A stretch of DNA of 26,116 nt from positions 1 through 26,116 of the forward strand of contig JAEZJD010000246.1 in assembly GCA_023436425.1 (NCBI GenBank), in the 5' to 3' direction. The translations under genes and the position numbers were made by a program. The DNA is from Bacteroidota bacterium. Its GTDB lineage: Bacteria > Bacteroidota > Bacteroidia > Chitinophagales > Chitinophagaceae. Below, one piece after another: positions 16,294-24,155 of the stretch. How positions within the stretch are numbered: position 1 is the first letter of the stretch; each line of letters opens with the position of its first letter. Under the pieces are notes generated by a model. It was not told the DNA's origin, searched no databases, and was given only the letters and a program-made list of their open reading frames with translations.

Positions 16294-17712
16294 ATGCAAA
16301 CATTACAAGAACTTGAACAATCGGCAAGACTCCTGGATACAGATGAGCAGCACAGAGAAGATGTTTTAGCAAGTGTAATAGAATATACTACCGAGTTCTT
16401 AAAGGAACTGCCGCAAATGCCCGGGTTTGGCAAAAGCAGCTTCGAAAAGCTCTCCAGGCTTCAAATAGAAGATGGATCCAAAAATATCCGCACGCTGCTG
16501 GATATCTTGCGAACAGAAGTGGATAGATCTGGGATCAGCAGCGCATCGGGCAGACATTTGGGCTTTATACCCGGCGGCGGATTGTGGTCAGCGTCGGTGG
16601 CAGATTTAATCGGCGACATCACAAACAAATATGCGGGGATTGCTTTTTCGGGACCGGGTACTGTAAAGATTGAGAGCCAGGTAATCCGGTGGATGTGCGA
16701 TGTAGTCGGATATCCGCCCGAAGGATTTGGCAATCTGACATCAGGAGGTTCGATTGCAAATTTGATCGCTCTAAAAGCTGCACGGGATTTCCATCAGATA
16801 AATTCAACCAACGTCACGTGTTCGGTGATTTATTTTGGTGAACAAACGCACCACAGCGTGACCAAAGCATTAAATGTTCTTGGTCTTCACGAGGCTGTTA
16901 TCAGAAAAATTCCGGTGTCAGAGAATTTCAGAATTAGTTCAACTCAATTACACCGGCAACTATCTGAAGATAAAAATGCAGGATTAAATCCGTTTCTCAT
17001 TATCGGGTCTGCCGGCACAACCGACACCGGCGCTGTTGATTCACTGGATGAGCTGGCCAACCTGGCAGCGACTTTTCGTACCTGGTTTCATGTGGATGCT
17101 GCATACGGTGGCTTCTTTTTGTTACTGGGCGAAATGAAAGAAAAAATGAAAGGGATCGAAAGAAGCGATTCACTGATCTTGGATCCGCACAAAACTTTGT
17201 TTCTTCCGTTCGGTTCCGGGGCCGTTTTGCTGCGCGACAGAAACCGTCTGCTGGCTTCAAATTCATCTAAGGCATCCTACCTCGTGGACACTGAAGGCGC
17301 TGACGACATCAGCCCTGCTGACACAGGCATTGAACTAACCCGTCCAAATCGTGGACTGCGCATGTGGCTGCCGCTGCAATTGCACGGTGTGGCACCATTT
17401 AAAGCCTGCCTGAAGGAAAAGCTTTTGCTCACCAAATACTTCTTCGACGAAATACAAAAGCTGGGTTTCGAAACCGGTCCTTTTCCAGATCTTACTGTGA
17501 CCATTTTCCGCTATCCAAATGATGAGAGTAACGCCATCAATCAAAAGCTGATTAACGCCATTCACGATGATGGACGAGTGTTTATTTCATCAACGAAAAT
17601 TGCCGACAAACTTTGGTTGCGCTGTGCAATTGTGAGTCACAGAACACATTTATCGGAAATTGACCTAGCGTTGCAAATGATAAAAGACAACCTGAAAAAA
17701 GTGCTTGAATAA
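16294..17712 (+). CDS. Group II pyridoxal-phosphate-dependent decarboxylase
   Basis: A 472-residue fold-type I PLP enzyme of the group II decarboxylase family (aromatic amino acid, glutamate or related decarboxylases). Seen in order: GFIPGGGLWSASVADLI, the substrate-side region; NLTSGGSIANL; EQTHHSVTKAL with the histidine that stacks on the cofactor (His186); HVDAAYGGFFLL with the aspartate that binds the pyridine nitrogen (Asp268); and LDPHKTLFLPFGSGAVLLRD with the PLP lysine (Lys300). It converts an L-amino acid to an amine and CO2; the substrate cannot be read safely from sequence. The ATG at 16294 is preferred to a TTG 12 bases upstream. The gene stands alone, with a strong inverted repeat just before it. 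Confidence 0.9.
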   Translation: MQTLQELEQSARLLDTDEQHREDVLASVIEYTTEFLKELPQMPGFGKSSFEKLSRLQIEDGSKNIRTLLDILRTEVDRSGISSASGRHLGFIPGGGLWSASVADLIGDITNKYAGIAFSGPGTVKIESQVIRWMCDVVGYPPEGFGNLTSGGSIANLIALKAARDFHQINSTNVTCSVIYFGEQTHHSVTKALNVLGLHEAVIRKIPVSENFRISSTQLHRQLSEDKNAGLNPFLIIGSAGTTDTGAVDSLDELANLAATFRTWFHVDAAYGGFFLLLGEMKEKMKGIERSDSLILDPHKTLFLPFGSGAVLLRDRNRLLASNSSKASYLVDTEGADDISPADTGIELTRPNRGLRMWLPLQLHGVAPFKACLKEKLLLTKYFFDEIQKLGFETGPFPDLTVTIFRYPNDESNAINQKLINAIHDDGRVFISSTKIADKLWLRCAIVSHRTHLSEIDLALQMIKDNLKKVLE

Positions 17713-17792
17713 ATCGGTGTCGCGTTCGAAAACAGTCCCACGGAGACCGTTGACCAAATTACTTGCTCCGCTGATGATTAATTGTATTTTAC

Positions 17793-17800
17793 TATTTTTG
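17793..17800 (+). promoter_or_regulatory. Putative -7 promoter element of tRNA-His
   Basis: TATTTTTG matches the TAnnTTTG consensus and lies 9 bases before the G-1 of the tRNA, giving the very short leader common for tRNA genes. A convincing -33 element was not found. Confidence 0.45.
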
Positions 17801-17809
17801 CACCCTCAC

Positions 17810-17884
17810 GGTGACTGTAGCTCAGTTGGTTAGAGCATCAGATTGTGGTTCTGAGGGTCGGGGGTTCGAGACCCCTCAGTCACC
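17810..17884 (+). tRNA. tRNA-His (anticodon GTG)
   Basis: A complete cloverleaf: acceptor GTGACTG/CAGTCAC, D-arm GCTC...GAGC, anticodon stem TCAGA/TCTGA enclosing the loop TTGTGGT with anticodon GTG, and T-arm GGGGG-TTCGAGA-CCCCT. The extra G-1 typical of tRNA-His is encoded at 17810 and can pair with C73 at 17884. The 3' CCA is not fully encoded (CAA follows C73), so it must be added enzymatically. Excluding G-1, the gene is 17811-17884. Confidence 0.97.
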
Positions 17885-17887
17885 CAA

Positions 17888-17920
17888 AGCCTGCAGCGTT
17901 CCGCTAAGCAGGCTTTTTTT
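17888..17920 (+). terminator. Rho-independent terminator of tRNA-His
   Basis: AGCCTGC (17888-17894) pairs with GCAGGCT (17908-17914), with a small inner AGC/GCT pairing in the loop, followed by a T-run. It starts 4 bases after the tRNA. Confidence 0.88.
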
Positions 17921-18011
17921 GTGCAATGACGCATTTTGTTAAAGATTACCTATCATTCGACATTCATGTTAAATATGGTTAACGGAACTAGAACCACCAG
18001 TTGGCGAATGG

Positions 18012-18019
18012 TACTTTTG
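18012..18019 (+). promoter_or_regulatory. Weak -7 element before the receptor gene
   Basis: TACTTTTG fits TAnnTTTG but lies only 13 bases before the ATG at 18033 and has no -33 partner at the right distance. If the true start is the in-frame ATG at 18042, the leader would be less cramped. Confidence 0.25.
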
Positions 18020-18032
18020 CCGCCATTCAAAC

Positions 18033-20648
18033 ATGAACGTAATGAAATTTTTAGCTTCGGTTTTATTCTTTAGCATCAGTTGTTTTTCGTTCGCTCAAAT
18101 GCCCGGCATGCCTCAACGTTCCAATGGCGGGCAAATGCCTACCGGCAGATTTTATGGGAAGATTGTGGACGGCTCGAACAAGGGCATTGAGGCCGCATCG
18201 GTGACGCTTGTACAAACAAAGATGGACACCGCAACAAAAAAGCCTCACGAGGTGATTGTTGGCGGAATGCTCACTTCCAAAACAGGAGATTTCAGCATTG
18301 AAAACGTGCCGGTGATGGGACGGTATAAACTAAAGATTACCGGTATTGGCTTCAAACCAATGGAACAGGCGGTTGCATTCAGCATGCCCTCAAGAGATGC
18401 GATGAGTTCAGGCGATCCCTCTGCCATAATGGGAGCGCTGGACAAAGATCTTGGCAACATTAAGCTTGATGTGGACGAAAAGTTGCTCGGAAACGTAACC
18501 GTCACCGCATCAAGACCTGCCCTCACTTTAGGGATTGACAGAAAAGTTTTCAACGTTGACAGAGATATTACTTCCGCTGGCGGAACTGCAGTTGATGTAA
18601 TGAAGAATGTTCCATCTGTTAATGTCGATATTGATGGTAACGTCAGTATTCGTAACAGCGCTCCGCAGATTTTTGTAGACGGTCGTCCCACGAATATGAC
18701 ACTGGATCAGATACCTGCCGACGCCATTGAAACGGTTGAAGTCATCACAAACCCGTCCGCTAAGTTCGATGCCTCTGGCGGCACCGCAGGCATTCTCAAT
18801 ATCAATTTGAAAAAAAATAGACGTGTTGGTTATAGCGGTGGATTAAGACTGAATGTCGACTCACGTGGGCGAGTAAGCGGCGGTGGCGACATTAACCTGC
18901 GCCAGAACAAATTAAATTTCTTTTTGAACGGAAACTTTGGGCAGTTTAAATCCATCAGCACAGGTGAAACAGACCGCAGAACGTTTAACGGTGACACTAC
19001 ATACTTCTTTCTTCAAAACGACAGAACTGAAGGTTTGGGTCAGCGTAAATTCTTTAGAGGTGGAATAGATTATTTCATTGATAACAGAAATACGCTGAGT
19101 GTGAGCGGCAATATTCAAAGAGGTAAAATGCGTCCCAGGCTTGAAAGCAGCATTCAAATCGATTCTATCGCATCAACCTATTTGCGCAACGGCTTCCAGG
19201 AGAGAGTTTCAAATTCGGAATACAACTTTAGAAATAACGGAGCTCAATTAAGCTACAAACACATATTTCCTGAAGCAGGACACGAAATAACGGCCGATGT
19301 TACCTGGAACGAAGGCCGCAACAGCAACAATACGGATATAAGCACAGATTATTTTGGAACCGGCAGAACTTTTCATCGCACTTACAATCAGGTGCAGCAA
19401 GGAAGCGGCAACAACGACAATCTGGTTTTTCAAACAGACTACGTCAAACCTCTTTCAGAAAAGTCCAAACTTGAACTTGGCTTGAGAAGCAGCGTTAGAA
19501 ATGTAAACAGTTCAAATCAATATTTCGTACGTACATCCACCGGAGCTTTGGTTCCTTCAGCCGGTAGCATTACGTACAACAGCAAAGACAAAGTTTACGC
19601 CGGGTATGCGATTTTTTCGAACAGGATCAACAAGTTTGGTTACCTCCTCGGTTTACGTGCAGAAAGTTCCGACTACTTTGGCGAGTTGCCGACAAAAAAT
19701 CAATCCTTCAATATTGAATTCCCGGTGAGCCTTTTCCCGAGTCTGTTTCTTTCGGAAAAGTTTTCCGACAACGAAGAGCTACAATTGAACTACAGCCGGA
19801 AGATTAATCGTCCAAATTTCTTCCAGTTATTGCCGTTCATCGATTCAAGCGATGCATTGAACATTAGCGTTGGCAATCCTGGATTAAAGCCTGAGTTTAC
19901 CAATTCAGTTGAACTCTCTTATTCAAAAACTTTCGCGAACAGAGACAACTTCCTGGCATCAGCATATTTCAAGAACACTACAGATTTGATAACGAGATTT
20001 CAATCGGTTGATACTACAATCAGCAAGTATGGTATTGTCAGCAGTTTCATCAATGCTAATCGCAGTTATGTAACAGGCGTTGAATTGATCAGTAAAAACA
20101 GAATCACACCGTTTTGGGATCTTACATCTAACCTGAACTTATTTACCGCCGCCATAGAAGTTGTAAATCAGCCGCCTGCGGACAAGTTCCCTAGCTATTT
20201 TCTTAAGTTAAATAACAGCTTCAAGCTTCCTAAAAACATCACCTTCCAACTATCGGGAGATTATCAATCAAAAATTGTTTCAAATCCTGTGAGTCGGCAG
20301 GGCGGCGGTGGAGGAATGTTCGGCGGCGGCGGGATGTTTGGTGGCGGAAACACGGCTGCACAGGGCTATATCCGCTCCAACTATGGTGTGGATGCTGCCG
20401 TAAGAATGGATTTTTTGAAAGACAAAAAAGCTTCTGTGTCGCTGAACGTGAATGATGTTTTCAGAACACGACTGTATGATGCGCATTCAGAAACATCGTT
20501 CTTCGTTCAGGATATTCAACGCCGGAGAGATGCGCAGATATTCAGATTGAATCTAAGTTATCGTTTCGGCAAATTAGATCCTTCACTTTTCAAGCGGAAA
20601 AACACACGGGCTGAAGGCAACATTGACATGAGCAACATGCAGCAGTAA
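18033..20648 (+). CDS. TonB-receptor-like outer membrane beta-barrel protein
   Basis: An 871-residue outer membrane protein. Signal peptide 1-21 (FSISCFSFA then Q), then a carboxypeptidase-regulatory-like beta domain (about 38-120, YGKIVDGSNKGIEAASVTLV to KLKITGIGFKPM). A plug domain follows (about 168-262: GGTAVDVMKNVPSVNVD, QIFVDGRPTNM, DAIETVEVITNPSAKFDASG). The rest is a beta-barrel of the OMP_b-brl_3 type, whose last strand LNLSYRFGK is followed by a polar tail. Such proteins import large substrates or ions using TonB energy; no ligand can be named. A glycine-methionine-phenylalanine loop (about 752-772) is unusual. A second ATG at 18042 could be the start. A strong terminator follows the gene. 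Confidence 0.9.
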   Translation: MNVMKFLASVLFFSISCFSFAQMPGMPQRSNGGQMPTGRFYGKIVDGSNKGIEAASVTLVQTKMDTATKKPHEVIVGGMLTSKTGDFSIENVPVMGRYKLKITGIGFKPMEQAVAFSMPSRDAMSSGDPSAIMGALDKDLGNIKLDVDEKLLGNVTVTASRPALTLGIDRKVFNVDRDITSAGGTAVDVMKNVPSVNVDIDGNVSIRNSAPQIFVDGRPTNMTLDQIPADAIETVEVITNPSAKFDASGGTAGILNINLKKNRRVGYSGGLRLNVDSRGRVSGGGDINLRQNKLNFFLNGNFGQFKSISTGETDRRTFNGDTTYFFLQNDRTEGLGQRKFFRGGIDYFIDNRNTLSVSGNIQRGKMRPRLESSIQIDSIASTYLRNGFQERVSNSEYNFRNNGAQLSYKHIFPEAGHEITADVTWNEGRNSNNTDISTDYFGTGRTFHRTYNQVQQGSGNNDNLVFQTDYVKPLSEKSKLELGLRSSVRNVNSSNQYFVRTSTGALVPSAGSITYNSKDKVYAGYAIFSNRINKFGYLLGLRAESSDYFGELPTKNQSFNIEFPVSLFPSLFLSEKFSDNEELQLNYSRKINRPNFFQLLPFIDSSDALNISVGNPGLKPEFTNSVELSYSKTFANRDNFLASAYFKNTTDLITRFQSVDTTISKYGIVSSFINANRSYVTGVELISKNRITPFWDLTSNLNLFTAAIEVVNQPPADKFPSYFLKLNNSFKLPKNITFQLSGDYQSKIVSNPVSRQGGGGGMFGGGGMFGGGNTAAQGYIRSNYGVDAAVRMDFLKDKKASVSLNVNDVFRTRLYDAHSETSFFVQDIQRRRDAQIFRLNLSYRFGKLDPSLFKRKNTRAEGNIDMSNMQQ

Positions 20649-20676
20649 TAACAACAAAGGTTCGAAATATGAAATG

Positions 20677-20701
20677 GCTCCTGTGATTGCAGGAGCTTTT
20701 T
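20677..20701 (+). terminator. Rho-independent terminator of the receptor gene
   Basis: GCTCCTG (20677-20683) and CAGGAGC (20690-20696) form a perfect 7-bp stem with a six-base loop, followed by five Ts. It lies 28 bases after the stop. Confidence 0.9.
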
Positions 20702-20714
20702 CTTTTCAACAAGC

Positions 20715-20722
20715 TATTTTTG
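20715..20722 (+). promoter_or_regulatory. Putative -7 promoter element of the glycosyltransferase pair
   Basis: TATTTTTG matches TAnnTTTG, just after the preceding terminator and about 60 bases before the TTG start at 20784. No clear -33 element. If used, the nested dyad at 20737-20767 lies in the leader RNA. Confidence 0.35.
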
Positions 20723-20736
20723 TCACTGAATGCATC

Positions 20737-20767
20737 GTTCAAGGCGCAAATTTGCGAACTCTTGAAC
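20737..20767. promoter_or_regulatory. Nested dyad in the leader of the glycosyltransferase pair
   Basis: Outer arms GTTCAAG (20737-20743) and CTTGAAC (20761-20767) enclose a perfect 12-base palindrome CGCAAATTTGCG (20745-20756). The structure ends 16 bases before the TTG start, has no T-run, and could be a protein-binding site or an RNA hairpin affecting translation. Confidence 0.5.
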
Positions 20768-20783
20768 TCATACTTTCTGAATT

Positions 20784-21890
20784 TTGAAGTCAAAACAACC
20801 TGCGCCACACATCTGTTTTACCGTTACGAATGATCTCACCTATGATCAAAGAATGCATCGCATCTGTAGTTCGCTGTCTAAAGCAGGTTTCCGCGTTACG
20901 TTGATTGGAAGAAAATTAAAACAATCATTACCGCTGTCAGATAAAGGTTTCGAACAGAAAAGGCTGACATGTTTGTTCAATCGTGGGTTTGCTTTTTATG
21001 CAGAATATAACCTGAGGTTATTTTTTTGTTTGTTGTCACTGAAAATGGATGGACTCTGCGCCATCGATCTCGACACAATTCTTCCCTGTTTTCTAGTTTC
21101 AAAACTGCAGCGAGTAGTTCGTATTTATGATGCCCACGAGTTTTTTACAGAACTGAAAGAAGTGAGAAGCAGACCGGTTGTGCAAAAGGTTTGGACAGCC
21201 ATTGAACGACTCACGGTTCCAAACTTTGAACATGGCTACACAGTAAGCGAAGGATTAGCGGCGGAATTCCGCAAGAGGTATGGTCGTGACTATATTGTCG
21301 TACGCAATCTTCCGGTGCTCACGCCGCTGAAAGACCTGCCGAAAAACGAAAAATTGCTCGTGTACCAGGGTGCAGTAAATGAGGGACGGGGTTTTGAATC
21401 CATTATTCCGGCGATGAAGCGAATTAATTACAAATTAATCGTGTGCGGGGATGGCAATTTTATGGAGCAGCTAAAAATATTAATCCGGCAATATAATGTT
21501 CAGCATAAAGTGGAAGTGAAAGGAATGCTTTTGCCGCAGCAGCTGAAGGAGATTGCAGCATCTGCAACGCTCGGAATTGGTTTAACGGAAAAAGAAGGGA
21601 TCAATCAGCTTCATGCCCTTCCTAACAAATTCCTTGAATACATTCATGCGGGGCTTCCGCAAATTGCAATGAACTTTCCTGAATACAGGAGAATCAATGA
21701 TGAATTTAGAGTAGCCCTGCTCCTCAACAACCTGGACGCAGACGCAATTGCCGACGCTGTAAATTCTTCCATGGAAAATGACCTGTTGCTGCAGGAGCTT
21801 CGGAACAACGCTTTAAGAGCAAGAGAAATTTACTGTTGGCAAAACGAAGAAAAAAAATTGATTAGTTTTTACCAACAAATTTTCTGTTGA
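20784..21890 (+). CDS. Glycosyltransferase (GT4-like), TTG start
   Basis: A 368-residue GT-B glycosyltransferase. The N-terminus HICFTVTNDLTYDQRMHRICSSL followed by GFRVTLIGRKL is the conserved start of a Bacteroidota glycosyltransferase group, and it begins just after a TTG codon. The next ATG (in QRMHR) would delete the first strand, so TTG is the likely start. The donor-binding half has LVYQGAVNEGRGFESIIPAM, KLIVCGDGNF and LPNKFLEYIHAGLPQIAM with the conserved Glu. It shares a four-base TTGA overlap with the next glycosyltransferase, so the two are translationally coupled. A nested dyad lies just upstream. The sugar substrate is unknown; a role in cell-surface polysaccharide or glycoprotein synthesis is inferred. 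Confidence 0.88.
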   Translation: MKSKQPAPHICFTVTNDLTYDQRMHRICSSLSKAGFRVTLIGRKLKQSLPLSDKGFEQKRLTCLFNRGFAFYAEYNLRLFFCLLSLKMDGLCAIDLDTILPCFLVSKLQRVVRIYDAHEFFTELKEVRSRPVVQKVWTAIERLTVPNFEHGYTVSEGLAAEFRKRYGRDYIVVRNLPVLTPLKDLPKNEKLLVYQGAVNEGRGFESIIPAMKRINYKLIVCGDGNFMEQLKILIRQYNVQHKVEVKGMLLPQQLKEIAASATLGIGLTEKEGINQLHALPNKFLEYIHAGLPQIAMNFPEYRRINDEFRVALLLNNLDADAIADAVNSSMENDLLLQELRNNALRAREIYCWQNEEKKLISFYQQIFC

Positions 21891-23014
21891 GCAATTTCAT
21901 TCATATCGTTTGTCTTGATGCACCTTCTCCGCCTGATTATGGCGGAGCCATTGACATGTATTACAAGATCAAGTCGTTGGCAGAAGCAGAGAAGCATATT
22001 ATTTTACACTATTTCAACTATAATGAAAAAAGAAATGCCGGCGATCTGCAAAGTGTTTGTGCAGAAGTGAATGCTTATGAAAGAAAAAGTTTTGTTCAAA
22101 GTTTATCGTTTTCCCAACCGTATATTGTCTCCTCGCGAAACAATCAACGTCTGATCAACCGCCTGAACGAGGACGAATATCCGATTTTGCTGGAGGGACT
22201 GCATTGTGCCGGAATCATTCCGTACATACGAAATAAAAAAAGAATTGTGCTGCGGATGCACAACGAAGAAGCGTCTTACTACCAACATCTGTTTGCTTGC
22301 GAGAAAAACATTCTGCGGAAAACGTATTTTGGTTTGGAGAGCAAGTTGATATCGCAGTTTCAACAAAAAATAGATAAGCAAGTAAAGCTTGCTTGCTTGT
22401 CAAAAACGGATCTGCACCTTTTTCGGAACAACTACCATTTTCAGAACTGCCATTTTATTCCATGTTTCATTCCCTGGCAACAAATCAACAGCAAAACAGG
22501 ACAAGGAAACTATTGCTTGTACCACGGTAATCTTTCTGTTTCTGAAAACGTATCAGCAGCGTTGTGGCTGATGCAAAACGTTTTCTCTGAGATTCCGGTC
22601 AGATTTATAATTGCTGGCAAAAGTGCTCCTGAACAATTATTTGCTGCAGCGAAAAAGTATGGAAACGTTTCTGTTATTAGCAATCCTTCGATAGAACAGG
22701 TGGATGAACTTATTGCCAATGCCCACATCAATGTTCTCCCTTCAATGAATAGCACGGGTGTGAAGCTGAAACTGCTGCATGCACTTTGTCGCGGAAGATT
22801 TTGCATTACAAATACTGCAGGCGTTGCGGGCAGCAACATCGAATCGGGAGTGCATATCGCTAACGAGCCGGGGGATTACATTGCCCTTATAAACCAATTG
22901 ATGCAGCAGGATTTCTCAGTTTCAGAATTGCAGCAACGCGAAATGATTCTGCAGATCTACAACAATCAAATTAACGCAGAGAACCTTATTGCAATATGGA
23001 AGCATTGTCAATAA
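21887..23014 (+). CDS. Glycosyltransferase (GT-B, group 1-like), TTG start
   Basis: A 375-residue glycosyltransferase. The N-terminus FIHIVCLDAPSPPDYGGAID has the glycine-rich YGGA loop of GT-B enzymes and starts at a TTG overlapping the previous stop (TTGA, 21887-21890). The C-terminal half has YCLYHGNLSVSENVSAALWL, FIIAGKSAP, INVLPSMNSTGVKLKLLHAL and GRFCITNTAGVAGS, which are typical donor-site elements. Its coding 3' end overlaps the minus-strand ftsE gene by 29 bases. The two glycosyltransferases most likely act in one pathway. No transmembrane segment is seen, so it acts in the cytosol or at the inner face of the membrane. Confidence 0.87.
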   Translation: MSNFIHIVCLDAPSPPDYGGAIDMYYKIKSLAEAEKHIILHYFNYNEKRNAGDLQSVCAEVNAYERKSFVQSLSFSQPYIVSSRNNQRLINRLNEDEYPILLEGLHCAGIIPYIRNKKRIVLRMHNEEASYYQHLFACEKNILRKTYFGLESKLISQFQQKIDKQVKLACLSKTDLHLFRNNYHFQNCHFIPCFIPWQQINSKTGQGNYCLYHGNLSVSENVSAALWLMQNVFSEIPVRFIIAGKSAPEQLFAAAKKYGNVSVISNPSIEQVDELIANAHINVLPSMNSTGVKLKLLHALCRGRFCITNTAGVAGSNIESGVHIANEPGDYIALINQLMQQDFSVSELQQREMILQIYNNQINAENLIAIWKHCQ

Positions 23015-23672
23015 CGCGTCCACGTTCCGTTTTTACCATCCGGGCAGGAAATTTTTGTATCACAATGTAGTCGTGTGTTGCCATAATCACTGCCGTGCCA
23101 TAGTCACGTGAAATGTGAATGAGCAGGTTCATGATTTCGTCGGAAGTTTCCGGGTCGAGATTACCAGTTGGCTCGTCGGCTAAAATTAACTTCGGTGAGT
23201 TAAGCAGCGCTCTTGCTATATCTACTCTCTGCTGTTCTCCCCCACTCATCTCATACGGCATTTTAAATCCTTTTGATTTCAACCCCACTTTTTCAAGAAC
23301 ATCGGAAATTTTTTCATTCATCAACTTTTCGTCTTTCCATCCAGTTGCTTTCAGCACAAACTTCAGGTTGTCATTTACGTTTCGATCCGTCAGCAGTTGA
23401 AAATCCTGGAATACAACACCAAGATTGCGGCGTAGATATGGAACAGTCTTCCACGTCAATTGCTTCAAATTGTAGTCAACCACCACTCCTGTGCCTTCGC
23501 GTAAAGGCAGTTCTCCGTACATGGTTTTCAGCAGAGTGGATTTGCCTGTTCCAGTCTTGCCAACAAGAAACACAAACTCACCTTTTTCGAGGTGAAGATT
23601 CACATCCTGCAAAATCAAACTATCGCCCTGGTAAATGTTTGCGTTCTTGATGTCTACTATTGTTTCAGCCAT
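22986..23672 (-). CDS. ftsE: Cell division ATP-binding protein FtsE
   Basis: A 228-residue ABC ATPase of the FtsE type. Walker A GKTGTGKST (38-46), Q-loop VVFQDFQLL (Gln89), signature MSGGEQQRV (142-150), Walker B LILADEPTGNLDP (162-173) and the switch histidine in IMATHD (His200) are all intact. In the family, FtsE pairs with the membrane protein FtsX to regulate peptidoglycan hydrolases at the division site. No ftsX is adjacent here; in Bacteroidota the two genes are often apart. Other small MacB-like ATPases are the main alternative. The gene is convergent with the glycosyltransferase pair (29-base overlap) and divergent from the BlaI-type regulator. Confidence 0.85.
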   Translation of the reverse strand: MAETIVDIKNANIYQGDSLILQDVNLHLEKGEFVFLVGKTGTGKSTLLKTMYGELPLREGTGVVVDYNLKQLTWKTVPYLRRNLGVVFQDFQLLTDRNVNDNLKFVLKATGWKDEKLMNEKISDVLEKVGLKSKGFKMPYEMSGGEQQRVDIARALLNSPKLILADEPTGNLDPETSDEIMNLLIHISRDYGTAVIMATHDYIVIQKFPARMVKTERGRVIDNASILQ

Positions 23673-23730
23673 GCTTCCAACTTTGATGTGTAAAAATAAA
23701 ACAACAACGGAAAGGGCAGTATTTTATTTA

Positions 23731-23746
23731 AACTAAAAAATTAGTT
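23731..23746. promoter_or_regulatory. Palindrome 1, probable BlaI-type operator
   Basis: AACTAA-AAAA-TTAGTT, a perfect 6-bp dyad. It and a second copy lie between ftsE and the blaI-type gene, with 46 bases from this copy to the ATG at 23793. BlaI/MecI repressors bind tandem dyads in their own promoter, so autoregulation is likely. Confidence 0.7.
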
Positions 23747-23750
23747 GTTA

Positions 23751-23766
23751 AACTAAAAATATAGTT
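23751..23766. promoter_or_regulatory. Palindrome 2, probable BlaI-type operator
   Basis: AACTA-AAAATA-TAGTT, the same dyad with 5-bp arms, starting exactly 20 bases (about two helical turns) after the first copy. It ends 26 bases before the start codon. Confidence 0.7.
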
Positions 23767-23792
23767 ATAGCTTAGCACTTCAAAGAAAAAAG

Positions 23793-24155
23793 ATGAAAAC
23801 ATTAACCAGGGCAGAAGAGCAGGTGATGCAGGCAGTGTGGAAGATAAAGGAGGGATTTATACGCGACATTTTGGAGGCGTTGCCATCGCCGAAACCCCAT
23901 CAAAATACGGTGGCAACCATTCTGAAAATTTTGGTTGACAAAGAGTTTGTCGGTATCCGCATTTTTGGGCGGCAGCACCAATATTATCCGTTGGTCAGCA
24001 AAGAGGCATATTCCAAGTCAACAATCAAATCACTTGTTAAGAGCTATTTCGGCGGGTCGTTTAGCGAGGCAGTTTCTTTTATGGTGAAGGAAAACAACAT
24101 CAGCCTTGACGATTTGGAGACCTTATTACAACAACTGAAAAAAACTAAGAAATGA
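23793..24155 (+). CDS. BlaI/MecI/CopY family transcriptional repressor
   Basis: A 120-residue winged-helix repressor. LTRAEEQVMQAVWKIKEGFIRDILEAL and HQNTVATILKILVDKEFVGI form the DNA-binding domain, with the recognition helix around TVATILKIL. The C-terminal helices (about 75-120) form the dimerisation part, and the usual protease cleavage region lies between the two. It overlaps the M56 peptidase gene by four bases (ATGA). In the known systems (BlaI-BlaR1, MecI-MecR1) the membrane metalloprotease triggers cleavage of the repressor when it senses a beta-lactam; the ligand here is unknown. Two tandem palindromes upstream are the likely operators. No beta-lactamase gene is visible in the window. 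Confidence 0.92.
   Translation: MKTLTRAEEQVMQAVWKIKEGFIRDILEALPSPKPHQNTVATILKILVDKEFVGIRIFGRQHQYYPLVSKEAYSKSTIKSLVKSYFGGSFSEAVSFMVKENNISLDDLETLLQQLKKTKK

Noticed and set aside
17731..17751. An imperfect dyad AACAGTC/GACCGTT after the decarboxylase
   Set aside because: One mismatch, long loop and no T-run, so it does not qualify as a terminator.
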